NCBI GenBank assembly: GCA_963597615.1
Contig: CAVBQS010000022.1
Coordinates: 62,001-126,000 of the forward strand
DNA: 64,000 nt
Direction of reading: 5' to 3'
Source: CAKRJP01 sp963597615
GTDB lineage: Bacteria; Bacillota; Clostridia; Lachnospirales; Lachnospiraceae
The notes beneath the pieces are model-generated. The model was not told the DNA's origin. It worked only from the letters and a program-made list of their open reading frames with translations, and did no database searches. Numbering within the stretch: the stretch's first letter is position 1; the number at the start of each line of letters is the position of its first letter. Positions 42,022 to 50,527 of this stretch are shown piece by piece. A program made the translations under genes and the position numbers.

Positions 42022-44571
42022 CTATCCCACCTTCTGTTTCTTGCTAGCTGGCAGGTATACATACTCTAAACGACTCCTCATATTTCCAGCTGTACAGAAC
42101 TGGGCATAACCATTGCGGACGATGGAAAGGCTTGGATCCTCATACTCATCGATTCCCTTATACTCTAAAACCCCCTCTTTGTCATAACGAATGTCAATGT
42201 CTTTGTTTTCCACTTCCAGGACTCGTTCCCCTTCTTTATTTGCTTTTGGCAAATCCGCCAACCAGTAAAAACTTAAATCTTTAGCCCCTTTCATCTGGTC
42301 AATCAAACTATCAAGACTTACGGTTTCAGCCTTTTCCTTCAACGGATCATGCATAATCACTTTTTCTCCCTCACAACCATAAATGACACGATAATGTCCC
42401 TTAAAAAGCACTGCTATAGGTCCATGGCTCTTTCCGATGGCTTCTTTTGCCAGATTCTGAATTCTTTTCTTCATTTCATCCTTAGCTGGCACTGTAACAA
42501 AGAACATCTGCTTCATCATGGTATCTGGTGCAAGTTCCGCTAAAAGATTTGCATGGTATGCAATATCAAGGGCACAATTCATATTTTGGTAATAGCTGGA
42601 ATTATAGTTAATTTTAGTGTCTGCTTCAAAACGATGACTGCGAATATCCGTCTGATTCACCTGGACGCCTCGATACTGGAGCATGGCCGCCATAGCTACC
42701 GACCAACATCCCTGGCCTGTATTCTGCTTTGTTGTCTCAAATCCTTTCAAGACATACTTTCCTTTCTTCTCATTAACCTCCCAAGTCTTTCCTTTTTTGT
42801 AACTTTCCACCGGTCCTCGTTCTGCAAGCTTCTTCAGCCTGGTCTGGGCCTCCACTCGATAATTTATATGTTTTTCTAGATATACATAGATTTCATCATA
42901 CATAGGATCGTGACCTTCTTGATCTAGATAATGTTCCTTATAATATTTTAGATAATCCTTAAGTACCTCCGGTTTATTGGAATCAAAAACATTGAAGTCA
43001 TAGGTTTCAAAAAGTCCTTTTTCCTTACGTTTTCCCTCTAGATATTGATTGGTCTTTACCACCTCATCATTCATGAATTCATAATAAGAAAAGCATTCCG
43101 GATACTTCTGCCAGGTCTGTTCGATACCTTCAACTCTTGCAGCTTTAAAGGCAACTTTTGCTTTTTCGATCCCCTCTTTATTCCTCTCATCTGAATTTAG
43201 TTCCTGTTTAAGCTTCTCTACCTCATTTTTTACCCTTTCTGCATCTTCTTTATCAATCACACCAGTTTTTTCCGCCGTGTCCTTCATTGCCTGAGAGAAA
43301 GCCTCAGCCACTGCCTGGACTGCGTATTCAAGGAAAAGTGCTTCATCCGTATTTTTCAGAAAATCCAACCCAAATTCTTCTTTTTTAATCAATGTAAGAG
43401 AAAAAGTAGTAATATCTGCGACTGCTCCCATCTTCCTACGAAGGCCATCTTTTTTCATAGCCTCGCGAATCTGCAGCCACTCCTTCTCCAGGTTCTCGTT
43501 TTTTTTCTGAATTCTTTTTTCCAAATAGCTCTTAAGATTCTTATAAATTCCCAAAAAATATTCCGCCCGCTTACAGCCATAGGGTACATAAGTATACTCT
43601 AACTCCACCTCTTTCATTTTATCGTAGAGGGTCTCATAGGGAGATTCTATTTTTTTATTCTTATTCTTTTTCTGTTCTTCCTTCTTTTCTGCTTTCTCTT
43701 CTTGCGTATTCAGTATTACAAAATCCTCATCCTCCACCCTATAGGATACTCTTCCAATCTGATCCTCTTCCTGCTGATTTTGCTGATACTCTTGATATTC
43801 TTGTAGCAAATTTCCCTGCTGCATTACAGCACGAGCCACCAGGGCATCTACCGCTAGCCGCTGACCATAAAGCTTTGCGTATTCGCTTTTTTTAAGCCCT
43901 AAAAGATTCGCTCCGGGCTGACGAATCATGATACTCACTTCCTGCTCCATACTCTCTAACAAGGCCCGATAATACAAGAGTTTCTGAAGCACTATATGCT
44001 TACTTTCCACAAATTCCATCGCCTGATCCGGATCCACATTCCCACCTAGAATGGTCACAAGAGCGGTCTTTACCGATTCCTCTGTCTTCTCATCCAAGTC
44101 TGGCCTTTCATCATTCTTACAAGATTCCAAGGCTTTTTTACAGGCATTATAGCGTTTTGTAACAGGTAGCAAGGCCTCCTGCTGCACCAATTCCTTAGCA
44201 TCATAAATTTCCAGATTTTGAAATACTTCCTCAATCTCTGAGACGCTCGCAAGCTCCTTCTCTCCTTTTTTTCTGTCTAATTCCTGGTTCACACTGGTGC
44301 TCATCTTCTGGGCAGCAGCCATTCCCTCTCGGTTAAAGAGCTTGTCATGCTCCTCTTTAAGATCTTCTAACTCTGCTCTTTTTTTCTCCTTATAACGATT
44401 CTTCTTCCAGATACCAGATGGCGGATTGTCAATCTTTTTTTGGATTTCTTCCTCCTGCCCCATCTCTAAATGATAAAACTCCGACAGAGTTTGTTTCTCA
44501 TCAGCCCTCATAGCCTGTAGACGGTCTGATACCAGTTCCTTTTGTGTTTTCTTTTTCGTAAATAATCCCAT
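42022..44571 (-). CDS. Large helical protein with C-terminal papain-fold (AvrRpt2-like) cysteine protease
   Basis: The start at 44571 (GGAGG upstream) gives 849 residues. Residues 1-600 are mostly charged alpha-helix (K/E-rich, with a low-complexity QEYQEYQQNQQEE stretch near 260) and no membrane segment or signal peptide, so it is probably cytoplasmic or exported by a non-Sec route. The C-terminal part carries a papain-like triad: Cys 622 in KQNTGQGCWSVAMAAML, His 726 in VLFKGHYRVIYG and Asp 742 in VIMHDPLKE. This pattern resembles AvrRpt2/C39-like peptidases. It starts 24 bp after a GNAT-like gene. I do not recognise the full-length protein. An effector, toxin or processing protease are all possible. 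Confidence 0.7.
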   Translation of the reverse strand: MGLFTKKKTQKELVSDRLQAMRADEKQTLSEFYHLEMGQEEEIQKKIDNPPSGIWKKNRYKEKKRAELEDLKEEHDKLFNREGMAAAQKMSTSVNQELDRKKGEKELASVSEIEEVFQNLEIYDAKELVQQEALLPVTKRYNACKKALESCKNDERPDLDEKTEESVKTALVTILGGNVDPDQAMEFVESKHIVLQKLLYYRALLESMEQEVSIMIRQPGANLLGLKKSEYAKLYGQRLAVDALVARAVMQQGNLLQEYQEYQQNQQEEDQIGRVSYRVEDEDFVILNTQEEKAEKKEEQKKNKNKKIESPYETLYDKMKEVELEYTYVPYGCKRAEYFLGIYKNLKSYLEKRIQKKNENLEKEWLQIREAMKKDGLRRKMGAVADITTFSLTLIKKEEFGLDFLKNTDEALFLEYAVQAVAEAFSQAMKDTAEKTGVIDKEDAERVKNEVEKLKQELNSDERNKEGIEKAKVAFKAARVEGIEQTWQKYPECFSYYEFMNDEVVKTNQYLEGKRKEKGLFETYDFNVFDSNKPEVLKDYLKYYKEHYLDQEGHDPMYDEIYVYLEKHINYRVEAQTRLKKLAERGPVESYKKGKTWEVNEKKGKYVLKGFETTKQNTGQGCWSVAMAAMLQYRGVQVNQTDIRSHRFEADTKINYNSSYYQNMNCALDIAYHANLLAELAPDTMMKQMFFVTVPAKDEMKKRIQNLAKEAIGKSHGPIAVLFKGHYRVIYGCEGEKVIMHDPLKEKAETVSLDSLIDQMKGAKDLSFYWLADLPKANKEGERVLEVENKDIDIRYDKEGVLEYKGIDEYEDPSLSIVRNGYAQFCTAGNMRSRLEYVYLPASKKQKVG

Positions 44572-44594
44572 ATAGTTTCCTCCTATATCCCCTT

Positions 44595-45440
44595 CTATAA
44601 CCACCTGTCTCCTGTGATCAGGCACTTCCACTTAACCTCTTTTTCTGGGAAAATATGGTCTGCCAATTGCAAAACTGTAGAATCCATACAAACAAATTCT
44701 AGTTTTTCCCATTCTTCTATTTCCTGAAGACTTATAGCAGCCGCTCGAATCAGTCTGATAAAGTCTATTTGATGCTTTTTCTCCAGGTAACTTAGCTGAA
44801 GTTCATACACTTTCTCCTCTGTACGTCCCAAAAGCACCACTCCCACAATCTGTCCTTCAGATACCAACAACTTGCTTACCTTTCCATCGGCATTTCGGTA
44901 ATCAGCACGGCTCACCAGATAATTCCCCCGCCTTTCACAGTCCTCCAAAAATGTAAAAAGCTCTTTGGACTTTAAATCCCGCAGGGAAGTTACCTTAGCA
45001 GACTGCCTTTTCTTCTCCCCCGTGTACCTTGAATCTGTGAAAATCACAGATTTTTCAAGCTGTTTTCTTGTCACTTCTACCTTGGCCATTCGATCAAAAT
45101 GAAGACGGAAGAAATATTTTGTCAGCATAAGAGCCATTAAGCGCCCTTCCTTGCAATCGCCATCCAAATCCATCGAAAGACTTACAGCACCTGCACTCTT
45201 TGCTGCCCTTACAGCCCCACAAAGAAGAGTGCTTCCATAGCCCCGCTTCCGATACTCCGCTTCCACATAGAGCCAAGTCACTATCCAGTCTACTTCTCTC
45301 TTCATCAAGACAACTACTCCAACTAAAGTCTCTTTTGAAAAACAGCCAAGCACTAAAGTTCCTTGTCGCAAGATTCCATCGGGGACAAATCTTTTAGCTC
45401 CTCGAAGCTCCTTTCCTGCTAAATTTTTTATTTGCATCAT
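44595..45440 (-). CDS. GNAT-family acetyltransferase-like protein
   Basis: A 281-residue protein. The N-terminal half (about 1-125) has the GNAT fold signature: WIVTWLYVEAEYRKRGYGSTLLCGAVRAAK, with RKRGYG as the acetyl-CoA pyrophosphate loop. The C-terminal half (about 150-281) looks like a second, degenerate GNAT unit (LLVSEGQIVGVVLLG, then a helix) without that loop. The substrate is unknown. It is followed after 24 bp by the large papain-fold protein, so the two are probably one functional unit. AAGGAAAAGG precedes the start, and a TATAAT-like -10 at about 45465 has only a poor -35. Confidence 0.7.
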   Translation of the reverse strand: MMQIKNLAGKELRGAKRFVPDGILRQGTLVLGCFSKETLVGVVVLMKREVDWIVTWLYVEAEYRKRGYGSTLLCGAVRAAKSAGAVSLSMDLDGDCKEGRLMALMLTKYFFRLHFDRMAKVEVTRKQLEKSVIFTDSRYTGEKKRQSAKVTSLRDLKSKELFTFLEDCERRGNYLVSRADYRNADGKVSKLLVSEGQIVGVVLLGRTEEKVYELQLSYLEKKHQIDFIRLIRAAAISLQEIEEWEKLEFVCMDSTVLQLADHIFPEKEVKWKCLITGDRWL

Positions 45441-45501
45441 TTTATCCTTTTCCTTCTTTTATTCTTATATATTATTATACTATATTCTTCCATGAAAGTA
45501 T

Positions 45502-45537
45502 AAAAAAGAAACGTTTGATTTCTCAAACATTTCTTTT
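45502..45537 (-). terminator. Terminator of the yihY-like gene
   Basis: GAAACGTTTGA and TCAAACATTTC pair (one mismatch) around TTTC. A U-run follows in the minus direction (TTTTTTA), and the plus strand also has TTTT. Confidence 0.7.
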
Positions 45538-45552
45538 AAAAATTATCAACAC

Positions 45553-46392
45553 CTACTCTTCAGATTTATTTGCCAAAAACATCCCCTCTATCCGGACATT
45601 CACCTCTCCTCCAAGAAGGATACAGTACATACAAAAATACATCCACAGCATAACCAATACAATGGTGGTAAGGCTTCCATACATGGTAGAAAATCCTGTA
45701 AAAACATCCAAATAAACAGAGAAGATCCAAGACACCACCATCCATCCTGCTGTGGCAAAGACAGCTCCTGGAATCTGGCTTAAAAACTTACATTTTCTAT
45801 TGGGCAGAAACTTGTAGACGATCAAGGTAAAGAAGATCATAATCACCGAGGTGATCATAGACCGAAGTCCTAAAATCTTGCGATAAACATCTGCCACAAA
45901 AGGAAGATATTTCCCAATAAATACGTCTAAGGTATTACCAAAAACCGCCAGTACCAAAAGAACAATAATTACCATGAGCATCATGACCGTATACACGGTG
46001 GCCCGGATCCTAAGAATCACATAGTTACGGGTCTCTACACAGCTGTATACATTGTTAAGGCCTGTGGTCAAGGCCAGCACCCCTTTTCCAGCAGCCCACA
46101 TGGTTACGATTAAAGTTAAAGGCACCATAGCTAGGGACTGACTATAGACCTGATTCACAATAGAAGTAATCAGAGAAGTGACCGAGGAAGGGAAAAGCTG
46201 TATCACCGCCGTCATAATGTCCGCCTTAGTAAGGGGGGTGTATTTCACCATAGTAAGCAAGAGCAAAATAATAGGGAAGATGGACAACATCAAAAAATAT
46301 GCGGTCTGTGCTGCATAGGCTCCCACATGATGGCCGGAGATACCGGATGTAATATCCGTGATTTGTTCATATATTTTTCTAATCGTTTTCAT
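45553..46392 (-). CDS. YihY/BrkB family membrane protein
   Basis: The start at 46392 (AGGAG 5 bp upstream) gives 279 residues. A longer frame from 46428 lacks a ribosome binding site. The protein has about six transmembrane helices with the family pattern GAYAAQTAYFLMLSIFPIILLLLT, WAAGKGVLALTTGLNNVY, and YGSLTTIVLVMLWMYFCMYCILLGGEVN at the end. The family was once called RNase BN. It is now seen as an uncharacterised transporter-like membrane family. It lies just downstream of the 6S RNA terminator and is probably monocistronic. Confidence 0.88.
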   Translation of the reverse strand: MKTIRKIYEQITDITSGISGHHVGAYAAQTAYFLMLSIFPIILLLLTMVKYTPLTKADIMTAVIQLFPSSVTSLITSIVNQVYSQSLAMVPLTLIVTMWAAGKGVLALTTGLNNVYSCVETRNYVILRIRATVYTVMMLMVIIVLLVLAVFGNTLDVFIGKYLPFVADVYRKILGLRSMITSVIMIFFTLIVYKFLPNRKCKFLSQIPGAVFATAGWMVVSWIFSVYLDVFTGFSTMYGSLTTIVLVMLWMYFCMYCILLGGEVNVRIEGMFLANKSEE

Positions 46393-46461
46393 AAGCTCTC
46401 CTAAACATTCGAAGCCTATTTTACACAAAATGCATAAGTTTGTCTAGTTTGCAATCTGTAT

Positions 46462-46489
46462 AAAAAAAAGAGCCACCAAAAGGTAACTC
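46462..46489 (-). terminator. Terminator of 6S RNA
   Basis: On the minus strand GAGTTACC and GGTGGCTC form an 8-bp stem (two G-U pairs) around TTTT, followed by eight U. Confidence 0.85.
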
Positions 46490-46684
46490 CTCCATATTCT
46501 TTCTCTAGGCCCAGGATGCCGGTTTCTGTATTTTGACTCCTAGCCTCAGCTAGGTGGGTGTCCGCATTCGCTTTTTTGTCTTCCTCTGCGCAATGAAGGC
46601 TTGACATATTACGAAGATTTAAGAGTCCCGTTTAAAATATTGTAGGTTCAAAATAACAGAGGGTATCGCACACCCCAGGTATCT
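46490..46684 (-). ncRNA. ssrS: 6S RNA
   Basis: This intergenic stretch has its own promoter and terminator and no credible protein. Read on the minus strand it begins about AGATACCTGGGGTGTGCGATACCC. It contains TTTTGAACCTACAATATT and AAACGGGAC, then ACACCCACCTAGC...GCTAGGAGTCAAAATA, and ends near CCGGCATCCTGGG, which can pair with the 5' end. These conserved pieces, the long closing stem and the length (about 190 nt) fit Firmicute 6S RNA, which binds sigma-A RNA polymerase as a promoter mimic. Exact ends are estimates. Confidence 0.78.
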
Positions 46685-46690
46685 AAAAGC

Positions 46691-46719
46691 ATTATAACTC
46701 ATTTACATGAAATTTACAA
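46691..46719 (-). promoter_or_regulatory. Promoter of 6S RNA
   Basis: TTGTAA (46719-46714), 17 bp, TATAAT (46696-46691). It begins immediately after the stop of the DUF3784 gene. Confidence 0.75.
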
Positions 46720-46721
46720 TT

Positions 46722-47066
46722 CTATAATATACCAAAATATTTTTTATTTATTTCCCTGATTTTCTTTGTATACCAAATCAGAGAAACTGCTGCTAAGACA
46801 AGCAAAATCCAATAAAGCATGGTAAATCCACCAAACTGTGTATTGTAAATATCCACAAGAGAATAGAGAGTAACTACAGCCCCCAACACAAACAGGGGTA
46901 CCTGAGCTTCCTTACAATACCCTTTTAGGTCCATACAAGTCTTAAGATCTACTTTTTTAACCATAACTAAGGACTGCTTGATTTCTCCCTTAAATCGCAT
47001 AAGTCCCGCCCCGTACAAGCAGTAGAGTCCGCATGCTAGGGTGATGATCCCAATAATATTGGTCAT
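46722..47066 (-). CDS. DUF3784-like small membrane protein
   Basis: A 114-residue protein with three hydrophobic segments (about 3-20, 57-75 and 82-98) and a cytoplasmic loop LMRFKGEIKQSLVMVKKVDLK. The pattern fits DUF3784-type proteins of Clostridia, whose function is unknown. It begins 19 bp after thrC, so it is probably read through from the leuC-leuD-thrC transcript. No terminator is seen between it and thrC. Confidence 0.65.
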   Translation of the reverse strand: MTNIIGIITLACGLYCLYGAGLMRFKGEIKQSLVMVKKVDLKTCMDLKGYCKEAQVPLFVLGAVVTLYSLVDIYNTQFGGFTMLYWILLVLAAVSLIWYTKKIREINKKYFGIL

Positions 47067-47085
47067 TTTTCTCTCCTTCTAAGAC

Positions 47086-48573
47086 CTATAATCCAAGAAC
47101 AGATTTTACAGTAGCTTCCATCTGATCTACGTCACACTCCAGATTGTGAAGAATATTGGCATCCATAATATCCTTAATTGCCTGGGGAAGTTCTACTCCA
47201 GCAGTCTCCTTTAAGGTATCCATAAGAGCCAATTCATCTGCATTCTCATAAGATGGATCAATAGAAGTCATTACACTCTTTACAAATTTGAAAGGACTTG
47301 CAGTAGAAGCAACTATGCACTTCTTATCAAGCTTTCCTTCTTTCTTTAAAGCATCGCAAACATAAGCCGCCACTGCTGTGTGGGTATCCATCACATAGCC
47401 AGTCTTTGCATAAACATCATGGATCATCTGAGAAGTCTGAGCCTCTGTAGCATATCCCGCCTCAAAGTCTGCAAGTTTCTCCTTCATATCCTCTGTCACT
47501 GCATACTTGCCATCCTGCTTTAATTCCTGCATAAAAGCATCTGTCTTTTCAGAATCCTCTCCCGTAATAAGGTAGATGAGACGCTCTAAGTTGCTGGAAA
47601 TCAAAATATCCATAGAAGGAGATGTGGTTAAAATAAAGTCACGGTTTCTATCATAGGTTCCTGTCTGGAAGAAGTCAAAGAGGACTTTATTTTCATTAGA
47701 AGCACAAACCAGCTTTTCAATCGGCACTCCCATATTCTTTGCATAATATGCAGCTAAAATATTTCCAAAGTTACCGGTAGGAACTACCACGTCGATTAGT
47801 TCTCCCTCTGCAATTTCTTCATGGGCCAAAAGTTTTGCATAAGCATATACATAGTAAACCACCTGAGGAACCAAACGTCCAATGTTAATGGAGTTTGCAG
47901 AAGAGAACTGGTAGCCTTTCTTTCCAAGTTCCTCTGCCAAGGCCTTGTCTTCAAACATAGCCTTTACACCACTCTGGGCATTGTCAAAGTTACCATGGAT
48001 TGCCACTACATCTACATTGGCTCCCTTCTGGGTTACCATCTGAAGTTCCTGGACCTTGCTGACACCATTCTTTGGATAAAATACAATGATTCTGGTACCC
48101 TCTACATCTGCAAATCCTGCCATAGCTGCCTTTCCTGTATCTCCGGAAGTTGCTGTAAGGATTACGATCTCATTTTCCACCTTATTCTTCTTAGCTGAAG
48201 TTGTAAGCAAATGTGGAAGGATGGACAAGGCCATATCCTTAAATGCGATGGTAGCACCGTGGAATAATTCCAAATAATAAGTGCCATCTACTTTTGCGAG
48301 AGGAGCAATCTCTTGGGTATCAAACTTACTGTCATAGGCCTTGTTAATACAAGATTTTAATTCCTCTTCTGTAAAATCTGTCAAAAACTGTTTCATAACC
48401 AGGTAGGCAATCTCCTGGTAAGATTTATCCTTTAAGTCCTCCATAGACACATCCAAGCTAGGAAGAGTCTCTGGAACGAACAATCCTCCATCCGGTGCCA
48501 ATCCTTTAAGAATTGCCTGGGATGCAGTAACCTTTAACTTAGAGTTTCTAGTGCTCTTATACTGTAGATTCAT
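47086..48573 (-). CDS. thrC: Threonine synthase
   Basis: A 495-residue PLP enzyme converting O-phosphohomoserine to threonine. It has LAPDGGLFVPETLP at the N-terminus, LFHGATIAFKDMALSILPHLL with the PLP lysine (about residue 113), VILTATSGDTGKAAMAGF and VPTGNFGNILAAYYAKNMG. It is of the longer class typical of many Clostridia and yeast. It follows leuD by 23 bp, joining branched-chain and threonine synthesis in one transcript; threonine is the precursor of isoleucine. Confidence 0.95.
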   Translation of the reverse strand: MNLQYKSTRNSKLKVTASQAILKGLAPDGGLFVPETLPSLDVSMEDLKDKSYQEIAYLVMKQFLTDFTEEELKSCINKAYDSKFDTQEIAPLAKVDGTYYLELFHGATIAFKDMALSILPHLLTTSAKKNKVENEIVILTATSGDTGKAAMAGFADVEGTRIIVFYPKNGVSKVQELQMVTQKGANVDVVAIHGNFDNAQSGVKAMFEDKALAEELGKKGYQFSSANSINIGRLVPQVVYYVYAYAKLLAHEEIAEGELIDVVVPTGNFGNILAAYYAKNMGVPIEKLVCASNENKVLFDFFQTGTYDRNRDFILTTSPSMDILISSNLERLIYLITGEDSEKTDAFMQELKQDGKYAVTEDMKEKLADFEAGYATEAQTSQMIHDVYAKTGYVMDTHTAVAAYVCDALKKEGKLDKKCIVASTASPFKFVKSVMTSIDPSYENADELALMDTLKETAGVELPQAIKDIMDANILHNLECDVDQMEATVKSVLGL

Positions 48574-48596
48574 GTTCTCTCTCGCCTTTCTTATAA

Positions 48597-49091
48597 CTAT
48601 TTGTTGTTCTTATGATTTACGTAATTAACCAAGCCGCCCTCTGTAATAATATTCTGCATAAATGGCGGAAATGGCTGTCCCTTAAATTCTGTTCCCTTGG
48701 TACGGTTGTAGATCATTCCGCTGTCGAAATCTACCTCAACCTCATCTCCTGCCTCAATTCCTCTTGCAGCTTCCACACACTCGATAATAGGAAGTCCGAT
48801 ATTAATAGCATTTCTATAGAAAATTCTGGCAAAGGTCTCTGCGATTACACAGCTTACTCCTGCTGCTTTCAAACACAAAGGCGCATGCTCTCTAGAAGAA
48901 CCGCATCCAAAGTTTTTGTTGGCTACGATCAAGTCTCCCGGCTGTACCTTCTCAGCAAAGGTAGCATCAATATCTGCCATGGCATGGCTTGCAAGTTCCT
49001 TGGCATCAAAAGAGTTTAAGTATCTTGCTGGGATAATTACGTCTGTATCTACATTATCCCCATATTTAAATACATGTCCTAAAGCTTTCAT
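48597..49091 (-). CDS. leuD: 3-isopropylmalate dehydratase small subunit
   Basis: A 164-residue swivel subunit of isopropylmalate isomerase in leucine synthesis. Diagnostic motifs are GDNVDTDVIIPARYLN, VANKNFGCGSSREHAPL and RIFYRNAINIGLP. Its first base is the last base of leuC, so the two are translationally coupled and form the heterodimer. Confidence 0.95.
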   Translation of the reverse strand: MKALGHVFKYGDNVDTDVIIPARYLNSFDAKELASHAMADIDATFAEKVQPGDLIVANKNFGCGSSREHAPLCLKAAGVSCVIAETFARIFYRNAINIGLPIIECVEAARGIEAGDEVEVDFDSGMIYNRTKGTEFKGQPFPPFMQNIITEGGLVNYVNHKNNK

Positions 49092-50365
49092 TATTTGGCA
49101 CCTACTTTCTCTGGATTTGCAATATATCCGGCAATGGCGCTGGCTGCTGCCACTTCCGGTGAAGCTAAGTAGATCAAGGAATCTACGTGTCCCATTCTAC
49201 CTACGAAATTACGGTTGGTAGTAGATACGCACTTCTCACCTGCTGCCATAACTCCCATGTGACCTCCCATACAAGGTCCACAACTTGGGGTATTTACTGC
49301 ACAGCCTGCATCTACAAAAATTTCCATAAGGCCTTCTTTAATACACTGCTTGTAAATCTTCTGAGTAGCAGGAACTACCATAACTCTCACATCGTGGTGA
49401 ACAGTCTGGCCTTTAAGAATTGCAGCTGCTCTTCTCATGTCTTCCATACGTCCGTTAGTACAAGAACCAATCACTACCTGGTCGATCTTAATAGGCTCCA
49501 TAGCCTCAATCTCATCGATGGTCTTAGCATTTCCCGGAAGATGTGGGAAGGCTACGGTTGGGCGAACCTCAGAAAGGTCAATCTCTACTACCTGCTCATA
49601 AACAGCATCCTCATCAGCCTCATATACCGTATATTCCTTCTTGCAGTGCTCTGCTAAATATTCCTTGGTCTTGTCATCCACTGGGAAGATACCATTCTTT
49701 GCACCAGCCTCAATAGCCATGTTAGCAATGGTAAAACGGTCTGCCATAGAAAGATTTGCAATACCCTCTCCGGCAAATTCCATAGACTTGTAAAGGGCAC
49801 CGTCTACACCAATCTTTCCAATAATATGGATGATCACATCCTTACCGCTAACATACTGGCTTGGCTTTCCTGTTAATACAAACTTAATAGCACTCGGCAC
49901 CTTAAACCATGCCATACCAGTTGCCATACCTGCAGCCACATCTGTAGTTCCCATGCCTGTAGAAAATGCTCCCAAAGCTCCATAGGTACAGGTATGAGAA
50001 TCTGCTCCGATAATCAAATCTCCTGCAGTTACCACACCAGCCTCTGGAAGGATGGCATGTTCTACACCAGATTTTCCCTGCTCAAAATACCAGGAAAGTC
50101 CCTGCTCCTTGGCATACTCTCTGATAGCCTTGGAGTTTTCTGCAGATTTAATATCTTTATTTGGGGTAAAGTGGTCTGGTACAAATACCACCTTATCTTT
50201 ATCAAAAACCTTGTCTGACATCTGCTTAATAATTGGCAGAGCCATTGGTCCTGTAATATCATTCGCCATTACAATATCTAACTTGGCTTCTATTAACTGA
50301 CCAGCCTCCACGCAGTCAAGTCCTGCATGAGCAGCCAGAATCTTTTGGGTCATTGTCATTCCCAT
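49091..50365 (-). CDS. leuC: 3-isopropylmalate dehydratase large subunit
   Basis: A 424-residue aconitase-fold catalytic subunit. The iron-sulfur cysteines are in VIGSCTNGRMEDM and CAVNTPSCGPCMGGHMG. ADSHTCTYGALGAF and the PDHFTPNKDIKS region are conserved. It is the shorter, archaeal/Clostridial-type LeuC. The first gene of the leuC-leuD-thrC operon, it has TAGGAGGA before the start. Confidence 0.95.
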   Translation of the reverse strand: MGMTMTQKILAAHAGLDCVEAGQLIEAKLDIVMANDITGPMALPIIKQMSDKVFDKDKVVFVPDHFTPNKDIKSAENSKAIREYAKEQGLSWYFEQGKSGVEHAILPEAGVVTAGDLIIGADSHTCTYGALGAFSTGMGTTDVAAGMATGMAWFKVPSAIKFVLTGKPSQYVSGKDVIIHIIGKIGVDGALYKSMEFAGEGIANLSMADRFTIANMAIEAGAKNGIFPVDDKTKEYLAEHCKKEYTVYEADEDAVYEQVVEIDLSEVRPTVAFPHLPGNAKTIDEIEAMEPIKIDQVVIGSCTNGRMEDMRRAAAILKGQTVHHDVRVMVVPATQKIYKQCIKEGLMEIFVDAGCAVNTPSCGPCMGGHMGVMAAGEKCVSTTNRNFVGRMGHVDSLIYLASPEVAAASAIAGYIANPEKVGAK

Positions 50366-50383
50366 TTTACAAATCCTCCTACC

Positions 50384-50446
50384 TGAAAACTTTTTATAGA
50401 ATTGTTCAAAACAATAATAAATGAAACAATTGTAAACTTTTCAGAA
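50384..50446 (-). promoter_or_regulatory. Long inverted repeat in the leuC leader
   Basis: CTGAAAA / TTTTCAG at the ends and AATTGTT / AACAATT inside make an extended imperfect hairpin between the promoter and the leuC ribosome binding site. It could be an operator or an mRNA stability or translation element. No leader peptide rich in leucine codons or T-box core is visible. Confidence 0.4.
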
Positions 50447-50447
50447 C

Positions 50448-50477
50448 ATTGTAGCATACATAATTAACAAGAAGCAA
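50448..50477 (-). promoter_or_regulatory. Promoter of leuC-leuD-thrC
   Basis: TTGCTT (50477-50472), 18 bp ending in ATGC, TACAAT (50453-50448). Confidence 0.5.
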
Positions 50478-50527
50478 GTCGCAAAGCCCATATGGATAAT
50501 ATGTATCAAAAATAAAACCAGGATAGC

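Noticed and set aside
46416..46607. 63-codon open frame in the yihY-DUF3784 gap
   Set aside because: It coincides with the 6S RNA and its terminator.
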